Shown here in pieces: positions 8,976-18,026 of a stretch of DNA of 64,000 bases. The stretch comes from Alphaproteobacteria bacterium. Its GTDB lineage: Bacteria > Pseudomonadota > Alphaproteobacteria > Caulobacterales > Maricaulaceae. Where the stretch lies: assembly GCA_016124205.1 (NCBI GenBank), contig WGOD01000002.1, positions 124,001 through 188,000 of the forward strand, given 5' to 3'. The notes under the pieces were generated by a model. It made no database searches, was not told the origin of the DNA, and was given only the letters and a program-made list of their open reading frames with translations. Numbering within the stretch: position 1 is the stretch's first letter; every line of letters begins with the position of its first letter. A program made the translations under genes and the position numbers.

Positions 8976-10175
8976 ATGACCACGTTTGCCGACCTCATCG
9001 CGCCCTTCAGCGAGGCCGAGTTCTTCGCCGATTACTACGGCAGGAAGCCGCTGCACATTCAGCGGCCGGATGCGGATGTGTCCGGCATTCTGAACTGGAA
9101 CAGCTTCAATGACGCGCTGGAGCAGACGCCGTTCTGGACCGACCAGTCGCTGCGGATCGCGTTCAACAACCACCCCGCCCCGCCGGAGAGTTTCTGTACG
9201 CCGGTCGAGACGCTGGAGGGCCACACGATCAACCGGGCGGACCCGGCGCGGGTGAAGGCGCTCGTCGGCGTCGGTGCGACACTGGTCGCCAACCGGATCC
9301 ACGAAGTCAGCCCCGGCGTGCGCCGCGCCGCCAAGGCGATCCAGGAACGGACCCAGGCGGCAATCGCGGCCAATGTCTATTGCAGCTTCAAGGGCGTGCA
9401 GGCCTTCCAGAGCCATTACGACATTCACGACGTCTTCGTTGTGCAGGTCGAAGGCGAGAAGACCTGGAATATCTGGACCGGCCGCGAGGACCGCCCGATC
9501 AGCCATGTCGGGCCCGGCGATGCGGGCGCGGCATATCTGATGCGCCAGCGCGGCGAGCTGATGTGGCAGATCCGGATGAAGCCCGGCGACGTGCTCTACT
9601 TGCCGCGCGGCCAGTATCACGATGCGCTGGCCGAGGACGGAGCGACGTTGCACGTCACCTTCTCGATCAGCCCGCTGACCGGCTTCGTCCTGTTCGACAT
9701 GCTGAAGGAAGAGGCGCGCCATGACGCGATCTTCCGCGACTACATCCCGAGCCATGACGTCGACAATGGCGGCGCCATGCGCGCCCAGCTCGAACGCCTC
9801 GCCGACCGCATCCGCGAGATTGCGGCGTCGCCGCTGATCGCCGAGGAAATCGCCGGCAAGCAGCGCGAGAGACGCATCGGCCTTGCCGATTACGGCCTGC
9901 CGGAGACGCGCGCGCCGCACTTTTATGCCGTGGCGGGGCTCGCCTGCGAGATGTCCCGGCGCGACGAGGGCTATGTCCTTGTCGGGCCCGGCGGCGAGAT
10001 CGCGCTCGGCGCGGCGCACCGCGCGGTCGACTGGCTTCTCCGCCAGCGGCAGTTCTCGGAGGAGGAATTGATCGCCCGCTTCCCGCAGGCCGCGCCGGAC
10101 CATATCCGCCAGTTGCTCGGGACGCTGGAAAGCCGCGGCTATGTCGAGCGCGCCGCCCTGCCCGGAGGTGCATGA
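8976..10175 (+). CDS. JmjC/cupin oxygenase, ribosomal-oxygenase-like
   Basis: A 399-residue Fe(II)/2-oxoglutarate oxygenase of the JmjC-cupin (RoxA/NO66-like) family. Near residue 145 it has the facial-triad pair H-Y-D (in SHYDIHDVFVVQVEG). A distal His follows in RGQYHDA, and a K-T-W-x-I-W strand lies between them. The N-terminus has the family-typical F-F-A-D-Y-Y-G-R-K-P-L segment. The C-terminal ~150 residues are helical with a winged-helix-like end (IRQLLGTLESRGYVER). E. coli RoxA hydroxylates an Arg of ribosomal protein L16; the substrate here is inferred only. Start chosen at the ATG 8976; reading upstream gives a low-complexity Arg/Pro tail. Confidence 0.8.
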   Translation: MTTFADLIAPFSEAEFFADYYGRKPLHIQRPDADVSGILNWNSFNDALEQTPFWTDQSLRIAFNNHPAPPESFCTPVETLEGHTINRADPARVKALVGVGATLVANRIHEVSPGVRRAAKAIQERTQAAIAANVYCSFKGVQAFQSHYDIHDVFVVQVEGEKTWNIWTGREDRPISHVGPGDAGAAYLMRQRGELMWQIRMKPGDVLYLPRGQYHDALAEDGATLHVTFSISPLTGFVLFDMLKEEARHDAIFRDYIPSHDVDNGGAMRAQLERLADRIREIAASPLIAEEIAGKQRERRIGLADYGLPETRAPHFYAVAGLACEMSRRDEGYVLVGPGGEIALGAAHRAVDWLLRQRQFSEEELIARFPQAAPDHIRQLLGTLESRGYVERAALPGGA

Positions 10176-10270
10176 CGGATTTGCATCAGACCCCTTGCGC
10201 TTCGCCCATTTCCGCGTATTTTCCGCGCCCTTCCCGCCAGTCCTCCGGACCGGCCTGAGGGAAGACCGGC

Positions 10271-10346
<76 letters not shown>

Positions 10347-10581
10347 TTTTCTCTGATCCTCTCTCACTCCGTTCGTTCGGGCGCGCCGTCGGCCCCCTCA
10401 CCAAGTAGCACCGCCCGAAACCGGCGCTGGATTGCCAGAGTTGGTTACTCGCGCTTGCGGACCTGAAGGTCCGGAGCGCTAGCTGGACGACCGCCTCCCA
10501 CCGCCCTCGCTGATTGCCATTCCGGCCTGCATCGCCTATGCCGCGCGCGCTTCCCCGAAACGCGCATGCAGGACAGACACG
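10347..10581. other. tRNA-Lys to ppa intergenic region with a strong hairpin
   Basis: This 235-base non-coding stretch begins with TTTTCTCT directly after the tRNA CCA. At 10451-10479 it holds a nested inverted repeat: GCGC, ttg, CGGACC, loop TGAA, GGTCCG, ga, GCGC. There is no U tract after it, so it is not a standard intrinsic terminator. It lies about 100 bases before the ppa start, so it could be a 5'-UTR element or a processing site. No other gene is seen. Confidence 0.55.
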
Positions 10582-11115
10582 ATGAACCTCTCCGCCATTC
10601 CCGCCGGTCTCAACCCGCCCGACGATTTCTACATGATCGTGGAAGTGCCGCTCGGCGGCGACCCGGTGAAATACGAGATGGAAAAGGCCTCCGGCGCGGT
10701 CTTCGTCGACCGCTTCCTGCACACGCCGATGCGCTATCCGTGCAATTACGGCTTCATTCCGCACACGCTGTCGGACGATGGCGACCCGATCGACGTCCTG
10801 TGCCTGGGCCAGACCCAGCTGATCCCGGGATGCGTCGTGCGCGCCCGCCCGATCGGCGTTCTGATGATGGAAGACGAGAGCGGGCTGGACGAGAAGATCC
10901 TGGCCGCGCCGCACAAGGCGCTGACGCCCTATTACGACCAGATCACCGACCACACCGACATCCTGCCGGCGCAGCTGGCGCGGATCACCCACTTCTTCGA
11001 GCACTACAAGGATCTCGAACCCGGCAAGTGGGTGAAGGTGAAGGGCTGGGAAGGCGCGGACAAGGCCCGAGAACTGATCCAGAAGGCGATCGAGGCAGCG
11101 AAGACGGGCGGCTAG
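10582..11115 (+). CDS. ppa: inorganic pyrophosphatase, family I
   Basis: A 177-residue soluble pyrophosphatase, the usual bacterial length. The active-site motifs are visible: the K-Y-E region, the substrate-binding [10 protein letters not shown] segment, and the metal-binding core D-G-D-P-I-D-V-L. The C-terminal H-F-F-E-H-Y-K-D-L segment with K-W-V-K-V is also typical. It hydrolyses PPi released by biosynthetic reactions, with Mg2+. Its stop shares the CTAG at 11112-11115 with the stop of the convergent HEAT-repeat gene. A TGAA-loop hairpin lies in its upstream region. Confidence 0.95.
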   Translation: MNLSAIPAGLNPPDDFYMIVEVPLGGDPVKYEMEKASGAVFVDRFLHTPMRYPCNYGFIPHTLSDDGDPIDVLCLGQTQLIPGCVVRARPIGVLMMEDESGLDEKILAAPHKALTPYYDQITDHTDILPAQLARITHFFEHYKDLEPGKWVKVKGWEGADKARELIQKAIEAAKTGG

Positions 11116-12899
11116 TCCGGCACGCATTCCGCGAGGCCCAGAATTCCGATTTCGGCGTCGAAGACGGTGACGAAATAGGGCCGATTTTCAAAGAATTGGC
11201 CGCTTGCCGCGTGAATGCGGTCTTCGACATGGACCATGCCGCCGTAGGCCGCGCCGGGAAGCTGGGCGACTACATGAATGCGCGGCGTACCATCGGCATC
11301 GAAATCGATCCGCAGCACCCGTCCGCCTTCGACACCCGAGTGCGACATGCTGGTGGCGATGAGGACGCCGTCTTCATAAGGCACGACTGAATCAACCTGT
11401 CGCCGCAGGACTCGGACCGGGTTTCCGGTGTCGGGATTCCAGATCAGTTCGCCATCCCAATCCTCGAGCCTCCTCCATTCGAAACGGCCGTTCGGCACTT
11501 GCACGTAACCACTGCCGAATTCCATTCCGGGGTCGACATGGGAGGGGTCACGCAGGATCGGTGGGAGCTCCCGGCCATGCCAGTTCCATCGCAATGAGGG
11601 ACATTCCGTGCGCGCCGCCTCGAGTTCTCCGACGAGCCAATATTGACCGGCAGTTCCGGGATACATGTCGAGCGGCAGTCCATTTTCGATCGCGTCGACA
11701 GCCGCTGCCGCCCTCTCTCTGACGTAGGGGTGCCAATGGCCCGCTGATAGCGAGCGAAGATCTGCCACGGCTTCGTCCGCGCCAATCGCCCGAAGAGCGT
11801 ATATGGCTGACGTCACTAGCCGCCAATTCTCCGAGGCGAGTATCGCGCGCAATTGCGGAACTGCAGGTTCATACTCCGCGCGGGCAAACATGTAGGCCGC
11901 GATCTGCCGCTGGGTGTCGTAAGGTGAATTGAGCAGCCGCAGAAGGACTGGACCGGCGGTCGCCATTGCGTCCGGAGATGTCTCGAAATACTCAAGCGGG
12001 CAGGTGTTCAGATCGAAAAAATAGGCCTCAAAGTCCTCTTCTAGGATCGGGCACTGTTCGGTCGCGATGCGGCGCGCATGAACGGCATTCCCGATATTGA
12101 TCAACGCCTCCTCAGCCAGATCGGCGATTTCACTGTCGGGGTCGTCGGCAAGCGTCAACAATCGCGCTTCTGCCGGCACTGCGGCGGAATCCAGTTCTTC
12201 CAAGAGCGCCAAAGCTGCCAGCCGGCGGTTGCGCGGTCGGTCTGGTCCGGTCTCGGCGGCAATGGCCGCCACAACTGCGTCATTCGATCTCGCCGACCGG
12301 ATCAACTGCAGGGATTGCGGATACGCCACGTCACGGTCGAGCGCTTGCTCTCTCGCTTCAAGAAACTGCTGCCAATAATCCGCGAAAAGGTAGTTGGCAG
12401 CATACCATACGCTCATCTCACGCTTGGACGGGTCTCGCGCCAAATCCATTACGAGACGCTCACCGCGCGCGTCATTTGTCCGAGCCAGCAATTGAGTCGC
12501 GACACCAGCCGGACGCATTCGAACCGCGTAAAACAGGCGATCAATATCTGCCGCAGACCATTCCACGCCATCCCTGTCGAGAATTTCGAATGCAATCCGC
12601 AAGCGGTCGTTGATTACCCGATCCAGCAAGGCCGTGCGCGCGGGCTGACCGAAGGACAGGAGCTTCGTTCCGAAGGCGTGAAGGTCTTCGAAGTGGAAAT
12701 CCTCGCCCCGCGCATCCAGCACCGCCAGACAGGCATCAAGGCCGACACATTGCTGGCCGGCGAACGCCGCGTTCATTGATCGGTCGAACAACGCTTCCAT
12801 GCAGGCGTTGGCAAACGGATACACATCGCAGTCTTCGCCCTCAGTGACCGTTCCGGCCTGCAGAAGCGTCAGAACGATCAGTGAAACAGTCAGCATCAA
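11112..12899 (-). CDS. exported HEAT-repeat-like protein
   Basis: A 595-residue protein with a short N-terminal hydrophobic segment ([14 protein letters not shown]), probably a signal peptide, followed by the Cys-bearing start of the mature chain. Residues of about 130-410 look like tandem helical HEAT or PBS-lyase-like repeats. Recurrent forms include [16 protein letters not shown] and [14 protein letters not shown]. The C-terminal third is beta-rich with Trp-rich strands. HEAT arrays usually bind other proteins; no partner or enzyme motif is apparent. Codon usage matches the neighbours poorly in places (more ATT/AAT-like codons), possibly reflecting weaker selection or later acquisition. 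The end overlaps ppa by CTAG. Confidence 0.7.
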   Translation of the reverse strand: MMLTVSLIVLTLLQAGTVTEGEDCDVYPFANACMEALFDRSMNAAFAGQQCVGLDACLAVLDARGEDFHFEDLHAFGTKLLSFGQPARTALLDRVINDRLRIAFEILDRDGVEWSAADIDRLFYAVRMRPAGVATQLLARTNDARGERLVMDLARDPSKREMSVWYAANYLFADYWQQFLEAREQALDRDVAYPQSLQLIRSARSNDAVVAAIAAETGPDRPRNRRLAALALLEELDSAAVPAEARLLTLADDPDSEIADLAEEALINIGNAVHARRIATEQCPILEEDFEAYFFDLNTCPLEYFETSPDAMATAGPVLLRLLNSPYDTQRQIAAYMFARAEYEPAVPQLRAILASENWRLVTSAIYALRAIGADEAVADLRSLSAGHWHPYVRERAAAAVDAIENGLPLDMYPGTAGQYWLVGELEAARTECPSLRWNWHGRELPPILRDPSHVDPGMEFGSGYVQVPNGRFEWRRLEDWDGELIWNPDTGNPVRVLRRQVDSVVPYEDGVLIATSMSHSGVEGGRVLRIDFDADGTPRIHVVAQLPGAAYGGMVHVEDRIHAASGQFFENRPYFVTVFDAEIGILGLAECVPD

Positions 12900-13022
12900 T
12901 CACCTTCGGGTAGACCGCCACAGCTTGCCACTGCGCGCGGGAATTCCAAACCTCCGGTTGGGAACAAGGTCCTGCCGCGCTAGGTTCTCCTTGAGAACCG
13001 ACACGCCACAGGGAGTGACCCC

Positions 13023-14057
13023 ATGCGCCTTGCCGTTTCCGCCTTTGCCCTCACCGCCTTCCTCGCCCCCGCCTGTCCGACTTCGGGCGCGCTGGCGCAG
13101 GATTTCTCGAGCGAGCCCGCCGAGGGCCAGATCCTGATCGAGGAATGGACGGTCCCCTACCCCGATACGCGTCCGCGCGACCCCTTCACCGCCGATGGCG
13201 AGACCGTGTGGTTCGTTGGCCAGCGCGGTGACTATCTCGCCTCGCTGGATACCGCGACCGGCACGTTCGAGCAGGTCGCGCTCAATGAGGGCGACGGGCC
13301 GCACAACCAGATCGTCGGCCCCGACGGCATGGTCTGGATTGCGGGCAATCGCGCGGCCTATATCGGCCGCTATGACCCGGAATCGGGCCAGATGCTGCGC
13401 ATCGACATGCCGGACGGGCATCCGCGCGACCCCCATACGCTGATCTTCAACAATGACGGGACGGCGCTGTGGTTTTCCGCGCAAGGCGCCAACACGATCG
13501 GCCGGCTGATCCCCGGCGAGTGGGCCGTCGATATCGTCGAGGTTCCGACCGAAGGTGCCCGCCCCTATGGCGTGACCATCACGCCGGACGGCATGGTCTG
13601 GGTCGCCCTCCTCGGCACAAACAAGCTCGCCATGGTCGATCCGGAAACGCTGCAGCTGACCGAGATCGTGTTGCCGCGTGAGACCGCGCGGCCGCGCCGC
13701 ATCGGCCACACCAGCGACGGGCGCGTCTGGTATGTCGACTATGCCGACGGCTTTGTCGGCGTGTTCGACCCGGCGACCAATGCGGTCGAAGAATGGGCTG
13801 CGCCGGCCGGCGCCGAGAGCGGCCCCTATGCGATGGCGGTCGACGCGCAGGACCGGATCTGGTTCGTGGAGACGGGCGTGGAGCCGAACAATTTCGTAGG
13901 CTTCGATCCGGCGAGCGAGACCTTCTTTTCGCAGACGCCCGTCCCGTCGGGCGGCGGCACGGTGCGCCACATGCAATATTACGCGCCTGACGGCGTGATC
14001 TGGTTCGGCGCCGATACCAATACGATCGGCCGCGCCGTCGTGGAGCCGCAGGAATAG
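13023..14057 (+). CDS. Vgb-like (streptogramin B lyase type) exported beta-propeller
   Basis: A 344-residue protein with a signal peptide ending at A-L-A-Q, followed by six or seven propeller blades of the virginiamycin B lyase/SMP-30 style. Each blade carries a D-G-x-V-W or equivalent strand: P-D-G-M-V-W-I-A, P-D-G-M-V-W-V-A, S-D-G-R-V-W-Y-V, Q-D-R-I-W-F-V-E. A His lies late in the chain (VRHMQYY). True Vgb is cytosolic and cleaves streptogramins; the exported form here more probably binds or cleaves something else. It sits 2 bases ahead of the CxxCH protein gene and is surely co-transcribed with it. Confidence 0.8.
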   Translation: MRLAVSAFALTAFLAPACPTSGALAQDFSSEPAEGQILIEEWTVPYPDTRPRDPFTADGETVWFVGQRGDYLASLDTATGTFEQVALNEGDGPHNQIVGPDGMVWIAGNRAAYIGRYDPESGQMLRIDMPDGHPRDPHTLIFNNDGTALWFSAQGANTIGRLIPGEWAVDIVEVPTEGARPYGVTITPDGMVWVALLGTNKLAMVDPETLQLTEIVLPRETARPRRIGHTSDGRVWYVDYADGFVGVFDPATNAVEEWAAPAGAESGPYAMAVDAQDRIWFVETGVEPNNFVGFDPASETFFSQTPVPSGGGTVRHMQYYAPDGVIWFGADTNTIGRAVVEPQE

Positions 14058-14059
14058 GC

Positions 14060-14536
14060 ATGCGCGCGCTGGCCGCGATGCTTCTGGCGGCGGGGTTTCC
14101 TGCCGCCAGTCTCGCCTATCCCGATGGTCCGCCCTGGGGCCATGCCGGGGTGGAGGGCGGGGAGGACTGCACGGCCTGCCATTTCCAGTATGACGCCGTG
14201 GCACAGTCCGAGCGCCTCGAACTGGACGGATTGCCCGCCCGCTACGAGGCCGGTCAGCGCTACGAGCTGACGGTTCACGTCAACGACAGCGGCCCGACGA
14301 ACGGGTTCGAGCTGGCCGTGACATCAGGCGCGTTCGAACGCATCGATCCGGCCACCGCGGTCAACGGTGGGGCGGCCCACTCGGTGGCGACCGGCCGGTC
14401 CTGGCAGGTGATCTGGATCGCTCCGGAGACGCCCGGCGAACCGGTCCGTTTCTGGCTGGCGGTCAATGCCGCCAATGGCGACGAAAGCGAGTTCGGCGAC
14501 CACATCCACCTGAAGAACTGGGAGATACCGGGCTAG
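14060..14536 (+). CDS. exported CxxCH protein with Reelin-like/choice-of-anchor V domain
   Basis: A 158-residue protein with a signal peptide cleaved near residue 19. A single C-T-A-C-H motif at about residues 34-38 is a candidate haem c attachment site. The following ~110 residues form a beta-sandwich-like domain with Y-E-L-T-V-H-V, G-F-E-L and W-Q-V-I-W-I-A-P strands, matching the Reelin-like domain often annotated as choice-of-anchor V. Such proteins often carry one CxxCH. With the Vgb-like propeller gene 2 bases upstream it probably forms a periplasmic pair; a redox role is inferred from the motif only. The stop overlaps the convergent gene by CTAG. Confidence 0.75.
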   Translation: MRALAAMLLAAGFPAASLAYPDGPPWGHAGVEGGEDCTACHFQYDAVAQSERLELDGLPARYEAGQRYELTVHVNDSGPTNGFELAVTSGAFERIDPATAVNGGAAHSVATGRSWQVIWIAPETPGEPVRFWLAVNAANGDESEFGDHIHLKNWEIPG

Positions 14537-14895
14537 GCCGCGATCCAGCGCCGGGCCTCGACCGGGCATTGGAAGAGCACGACCTCGACACGCTCCGCGG
14601 TCAGGTAATCGTGCGCGAAATCGCCATGCGAGCGCGCGACATCCGGGATGACCAGGGCCAGACGCAGATCGCCGTGAGTCGCGGTCAGAAGCTGGTCGAG
14701 GATGAAGGTCATGTCCGCGATCGACACCTGCACTTCGGCCGACGCGACGTCGACCAGCAGGCGCTGACAGTCATTGGCAGCGAGCTCGCTGGTGATCTTG
14801 CGGATCGCCTCGCGCATGCTGTCGCGGGTGACGGCGTTTTCGGAACAGGAAATCACGGCCCCGAGGGAGGGGTCGAACTCGATCTTGGCAGCCAT
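14533..14895 (-). CDS. SpoIIAA/STAS-like small protein
   Basis: A 120-residue protein if started at MAAKIEFD; an in-frame start 27 codons upstream gives a Pro-rich tail that looks non-coding. Alternating strands and amphipathic helices, with R-L-L-V-D-V-A, L-R-L-A-L-V-I-P-D and V-E-V-V-L-F, resemble the SpoIIAA-like/STAS fold found in small alphaproteobacterial proteins of unknown role. No conserved phosphorylatable Ser is evident. It converges on the CxxCH protein gene with a shared CTAG. Function unknown. Confidence 0.6.
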   Translation of the reverse strand: MAAKIEFDPSLGAVISCSENAVTRDSMREAIRKITSELAANDCQRLLVDVASAEVQVSIADMTFILDQLLTATHGDLRLALVIPDVARSHGDFAHDYLTAERVEVVLFQCPVEARRWIAA

Positions 14896-15064
14896 ACGAA
14901 CACTGGGGGGTGGCTTCGTCAGGGAGGGTGCGTCTAGATTGCTGCGGACGTGCGCGGCAACCGCGCCAACTGTCATTCCTGATAAGTGGTTCAGTCATCA
15001 ACTGCATTGACCCGAAGGCCTCGCCCGCCTTCAATGATCGGGTATGGCGGAGGGAGACCGGCGC

Positions 15065-15994
15065 ATGACCAAGCGGGCCGACTGGATCTGGATGGACGGC
15101 GCGCTGAAGCGCTGGGAAGACGCGACGGTTCACGTCATGTCGCACGCCCTGCATTACGGCTCGTCCGTCTTTGAGGGCATCCGCGTCTACGACACGCCCG
15201 ATGGCCCGGCCGTCTTCCGGCTGATGGATCATGTGAAGCGGCTCTTCACCTCGGCGAAGGTCTACCGGATCGGGATCGAGCATACGCCGCAGGCGGTGTT
15301 CGACGCCTGCGTGGAAACCTCCAGCGTCAACAGGCTGAAAGCCGGATATATCCGCCCGCTCGCCTTCCGCGGTGCGGGGCCGATCGGGGTGTCCGCGATG
15401 GACACGCCGATCCACACCATGATCGCGGCCTTCCCGTGGGGCGCCTATCTCGGTGAGGACGGGCTGAAGAACGGCGTCGATGTGTGCGTCTCGTCCTGGC
15501 GGCGGCTGGCTCCGGGCACGGTGCCGCCGGGCATCAAGGCGGGCGGCAATTACCTGTCCTCGATGCTGATCACCTATGAGGCCAAGGATCGCGGCTTCCA
15601 CGAGGGCATCGGGCTCGGTACGGACGGCCTTTTGTCGGAAGGGGCGGGCGAAAACCTGTTCCTGGTTCAGGACGGGGTGATCTATACGCCGCCCTCCTCG
15701 GCCTCGATTCTGAAAGGGATCACGCGGGCGACCGCGATCACGCTGGCGGGGCGGCTCGGCTACAAGGTCATCGAACAGACCCTGCCGCGCGAAGCGCTCT
15801 ATACCGCGGACGAAGCCTTCTTCACCGGTACGGCGGCCGAGATCACGCCGATCCGCAGCGTCGATGGGATGGCGGTGGGCAATGGCGAACGCCCCGTGAC
15901 CCGCGCCATTCAGGACGCCTTCTTCGGTATTTTCAGCGGAAAGACAGAGCCGGAAGACGGCTGGCTGACCCCGGTTCCGGCCCCTCAGGATTGA
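15065..15994 (+). CDS. ilvE: branched-chain amino acid aminotransferase
   Basis: A 309-residue fold-type IV PLP aminotransferase. It shows H-A-L-H-Y-G-S-S-V-F-E-G-I-R near residue 33, the PLP Lys in G-I-K-A-G-G-N-Y (about residue 159), E-G-A-G-E-N-L-F near 194, and the phosphate-binding G-I-T-R-A-T and F-F-T-G-T-A-A-E-I-T-P segments. It transfers amino groups between Glu and the branched-chain 2-oxo acids, the last step of Val, Leu and Ile synthesis. I chose the ATG at 15065 because GGAGGGAG lies about 8 bases upstream; an ATG at 15044 lacks such a site. A KARI-like gene lies 31 kb away, not adjacent. Confidence 0.93.
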   Translation: MTKRADWIWMDGALKRWEDATVHVMSHALHYGSSVFEGIRVYDTPDGPAVFRLMDHVKRLFTSAKVYRIGIEHTPQAVFDACVETSSVNRLKAGYIRPLAFRGAGPIGVSAMDTPIHTMIAAFPWGAYLGEDGLKNGVDVCVSSWRRLAPGTVPPGIKAGGNYLSSMLITYEAKDRGFHEGIGLGTDGLLSEGAGENLFLVQDGVIYTPPSSASILKGITRATAITLAGRLGYKVIEQTLPREALYTADEAFFTGTAAEITPIRSVDGMAVGNGERPVTRAIQDAFFGIFSGKTEPEDGWLTPVPAPQD

Positions 15995-16026
15995 CGCAGC
16001 GCAACAAAGCGGCGCAGTTAAAGACC

Positions 16027-16482
16027 ATGACGGACATTTCGGATTATCGCGCGAAGGTCGGTGAGACCTTCACCTCGGACTGGCTCAAGATCGAGCAGGA
16101 CCGGGTCAATGCGTTTGCTGACATCACCAACGACCACAACTTCATCCATCTCGATGCCGAGCGGACGAAGAAGGAAACGCATTTCCCGGGCACGATCGCG
16201 CATGGCTTCTTGAGCCTGTCGCTGTTGTCGCATTTCGCGGCCGAGGCGCTGCCGCCCTTCCCGTCGAACACGGTGGGCGTGAATTACGGCCTCAACTCGC
16301 TGCGCTTTGCCTCGCCCGTTCCCGTCGGCTCGCGTATCCGCGCCGTCTTCAAGCTGGACTCGTTCGAGGAGCGCAAGCCCGGCCAGTTCCTTCTGACCTT
16401 CGACGTGAAGATCGAGATCGAGAACTCATCGCGCCCCGCGCTGCGCGCGGAATGGCTTTCGATGATGCTGGCGCAGGCCTGA
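16027..16482 (+). CDS. MaoC-like (R)-hydratase
   Basis: A 151-residue single hot-dog protein. The hydratase-2 motif is present: F-A-D-I-T-N-D-H-N-F-I-H, with the catalytic Asp and His, followed by G-T-I-A-H-G-F-L-S. It probably hydrates (R)-specific enoyl-thioesters, as PhaJ and related enzymes do, linking fatty-acid metabolism to polyhydroxyalkanoate or other thioester pathways. The start at ATG 16027 fits family length; the upstream in-frame ATG at 15991 overlaps the ilvE stop and adds 12 residues. It follows ilvE by 32 bases and may be co-transcribed. Confidence 0.88.
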   Translation: MTDISDYRAKVGETFTSDWLKIEQDRVNAFADITNDHNFIHLDAERTKKETHFPGTIAHGFLSLSLLSHFAAEALPPFPSNTVGVNYGLNSLRFASPVPVGSRIRAVFKLDSFEERKPGQFLLTFDVKIEIENSSRPALRAEWLSMMLAQA

Positions 16483-16489
16483 TTCCGGC

Positions 16490-16518
16490 AAAAACAGGGG
16501 CCGCCGAAGCGGCCCCTG
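16490..16518 (-). terminator. rho-independent terminator of the alpha/beta hydrolase gene
   Basis: A perfect 10-bp stem (CAGGGGCCGC / GCGGCCCCTG at 16495-16518). Read on the minus strand the loop is TTCG and the stem is followed at once by TTTTT (16494-16490). The UUCG tetraloop plus U run is a textbook intrinsic terminator. It sits 11 bases after the stop of the hydrolase gene ending at 16529. Confidence 0.9.
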
Positions 16519-16528
16519 CGCGATGCCC

Positions 16529-17575
16529 CTACTCTCCCAGAACCTGGTCGAGCCATTCGACGATCGACCCGATGACGACGGGATCGATGGCTTGCGGCTG
16601 GTCCGCGGGGTTTTCCAGCGGGCTGTCGACCGGCTGGAACAGGTGATTGTGGCCAGTGACGACACGGACTTCAGACCCGCTCATCGGATCAATCCAGCCG
16701 CCCATCGATGCTGCATTCTGTGCCGGCAGGACCGACAGGTCGTGTTCGCCGTATAGCGCCAGTACCGGCCCGTCATAGGCCCGGATCGTGGCGCGCACAT
16801 CGTGGGCGTACCAGGACCGCATATAGTTCGAGGACAGCATGTCGAGACCGGCTTCCGGCGGCAGGCCGAGCTGTTCGAACACCGCCGCCAGCGCCGCGCG
16901 CGCCTCTTCAGGGCTGGCGCCGGCCTGGCGGTCCATTTCCGCGTAGATGATCGACAGGAATTGCTGGTTTGCCGTGATCGCGGCCTGATCGTCGCCCGTG
17001 GCTTCCTGCTGGGCCCGGTATTGGGCCGAAAAGATTTCGCGGAAATCCACAGCCGGACCGGCAAGCGAGACAATCGCGGCGGGTGACGTCTCCGCGGCGG
17101 CTGCGAAGGCGATGGCTCCGCCCTCGGAATGACCGAGATAGGCAATCCGGTCGGGGTCGGTCCCGTCGATGGCCGCGAGCGCACGCCAGGCCCCGACGGC
17201 ATCGCCAGTCAGGTCTGCGACGGTGGCGCTGTTCATGTCGCCGGGCGTATCGCCCGCGCCGCGGTCGTCGAAACGCAGGACCGTAAAGCCGGCTTCGACC
17301 AAACTCGCGGCAAGATCGCGATAGGGGCGGAGTTCGCCAAGGCTGGGGTCCTGGCCGTCGCGATCCTGAGGGCCGGAGCCCGACAGGATGACGACACCGG
17401 GATGAGGTCCCTCTCCGTCGGGCAGGCTGACGGTTCCGGCGATGAGCGTCCGGTCTGGTGCAGCGGACGCGAAGCGGACCGGGCGATCCTCGGCATCGGC
17501 GATCCCGGAGGCGATCAGGACGGCGGACAGAGCCGCACCCGCCGCGAGGAGTGTGGAACGAAGGGAGTGTTTCAT
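16529..17575 (-). CDS. exported alpha/beta hydrolase (dienelactone-hydrolase/esterase type)
   Basis: A 348-residue protein with an N-terminal signal peptide (cleavage near A-D-A-E, residue 29). The nucleophile elbow G-H-S-E-G-G-A near residue 150 gives the catalytic Ser. An upstream G-S-G-P-Q-D-R-D-G loop could form the oxyanion region. A late G-H-N-H-L-F supplies the likely catalytic His, and an Asp near Y-G-E-H-D-L is the acid. It resembles the YbbA/BAAT-like esterases. Divergent from the PadR gene with a 103-base region containing a dyad at 17600-17620, so PadR is a plausible regulator. It ends in a strong terminator. Confidence 0.85.
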   Translation of the reverse strand: MKHSLRSTLLAAGAALSAVLIASGIADAEDRPVRFASAAPDRTLIAGTVSLPDGEGPHPGVVILSGSGPQDRDGQDPSLGELRPYRDLAASLVEAGFTVLRFDDRGAGDTPGDMNSATVADLTGDAVGAWRALAAIDGTDPDRIAYLGHSEGGAIAFAAAAETSPAAIVSLAGPAVDFREIFSAQYRAQQEATGDDQAAITANQQFLSIIYAEMDRQAGASPEEARAALAAVFEQLGLPPEAGLDMLSSNYMRSWYAHDVRATIRAYDGPVLALYGEHDLSVLPAQNAASMGGWIDPMSGSEVRVVTGHNHLFQPVDSPLENPADQPQAIDPVVIGSIVEWLDQVLGE

Positions 17576-17599
17576 GGCGTGGCTTCCTTTGAGGATTTA

Positions 17600-17620
17600 A
17601 TACCTTGCTTTGCTAAGTAT
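17600..17620. promoter_or_regulatory. dyad-symmetric candidate operator between hydrolase and padR
   Basis: An imperfect inverted repeat, ATACCTTGC, spacer TTT, GCTAAGTAT, matches its reverse complement at 7 of 9 positions per arm. It lies 25 bases upstream of the hydrolase start and 58 upstream of the padR GTG. Its place in a divergent promoter region and its length suit a PadR dimer. Binding is inferred, not shown. Confidence 0.5.
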
Positions 17621-17678
17621 CTAGCAATGACAGGATGCCCGCGCTATGCGGAATGGATGCACAGGAGCTGAAACTTTC

Positions 17679-18026
17679 GTGAGCGACGGTCTGGAGCGAT
17701 GGAGTGCGCAGGCGCGCAAGGGGTATTTCGAACTCCTTCTCCTCACGCATCTCGCGCGGGAACGCACCTATGGCTACGCCCTCGTCGCCAAGCTGCGACA
17801 GGCGCCGGGCTTTGCCGAGCTTGCCGAAGGGACGGTCTATCCGGTTCTGGCACGGCTGAAGGCCGACGGCTTCATCACCGCCGAATGGGTCACAGAGGAG
17901 ACCGGCCCGCCCCGGAAATACTATGTCGCGACGGACGAGGGCCGGGCAGTGCTGACGCGCATGCGCGATATCTGGACGTCGATGAATGCGGCGCTCGACG
18001 CCGCAGGAGAGCGTGATGGGTCTTGA
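17679..18026 (+). CDS. PadR family transcriptional regulator
   Basis: A 115-residue regulator if translation starts at the GTG 17679, which has AGGAG about 11 bases upstream; the in-frame ATG at 17646 would add 11 residues lacking family similarity. The winged-helix core is clear: K-G-Y-F-E-L-L-L-L, T-Y-G-Y-A-L-V, L-A-E-G-T-V-Y-P-V-L-A-R-L and P-R-K-Y-Y-V-A-T-D-E-G. PadR proteins commonly repress their own operon and a membrane partner. Here the stop overlaps the start of the membrane-protein gene by 11 bases, the usual PadR-partner arrangement. Confidence 0.9.
   Translation: MSDGLERWSAQARKGYFELLLLTHLARERTYGYALVAKLRQAPGFAELAEGTVYPVLARLKADGFITAEWVTEETGPPRKYYVATDEGRAVLTRMRDIWTSMNAALDAAGERDGS

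Noticed and set aside
12900-14204. 434-codon open frame antisense to the Vgb-like gene
   Set aside because: His/Arg-rich shadow; the plus strand has a signal peptide and propeller repeats.
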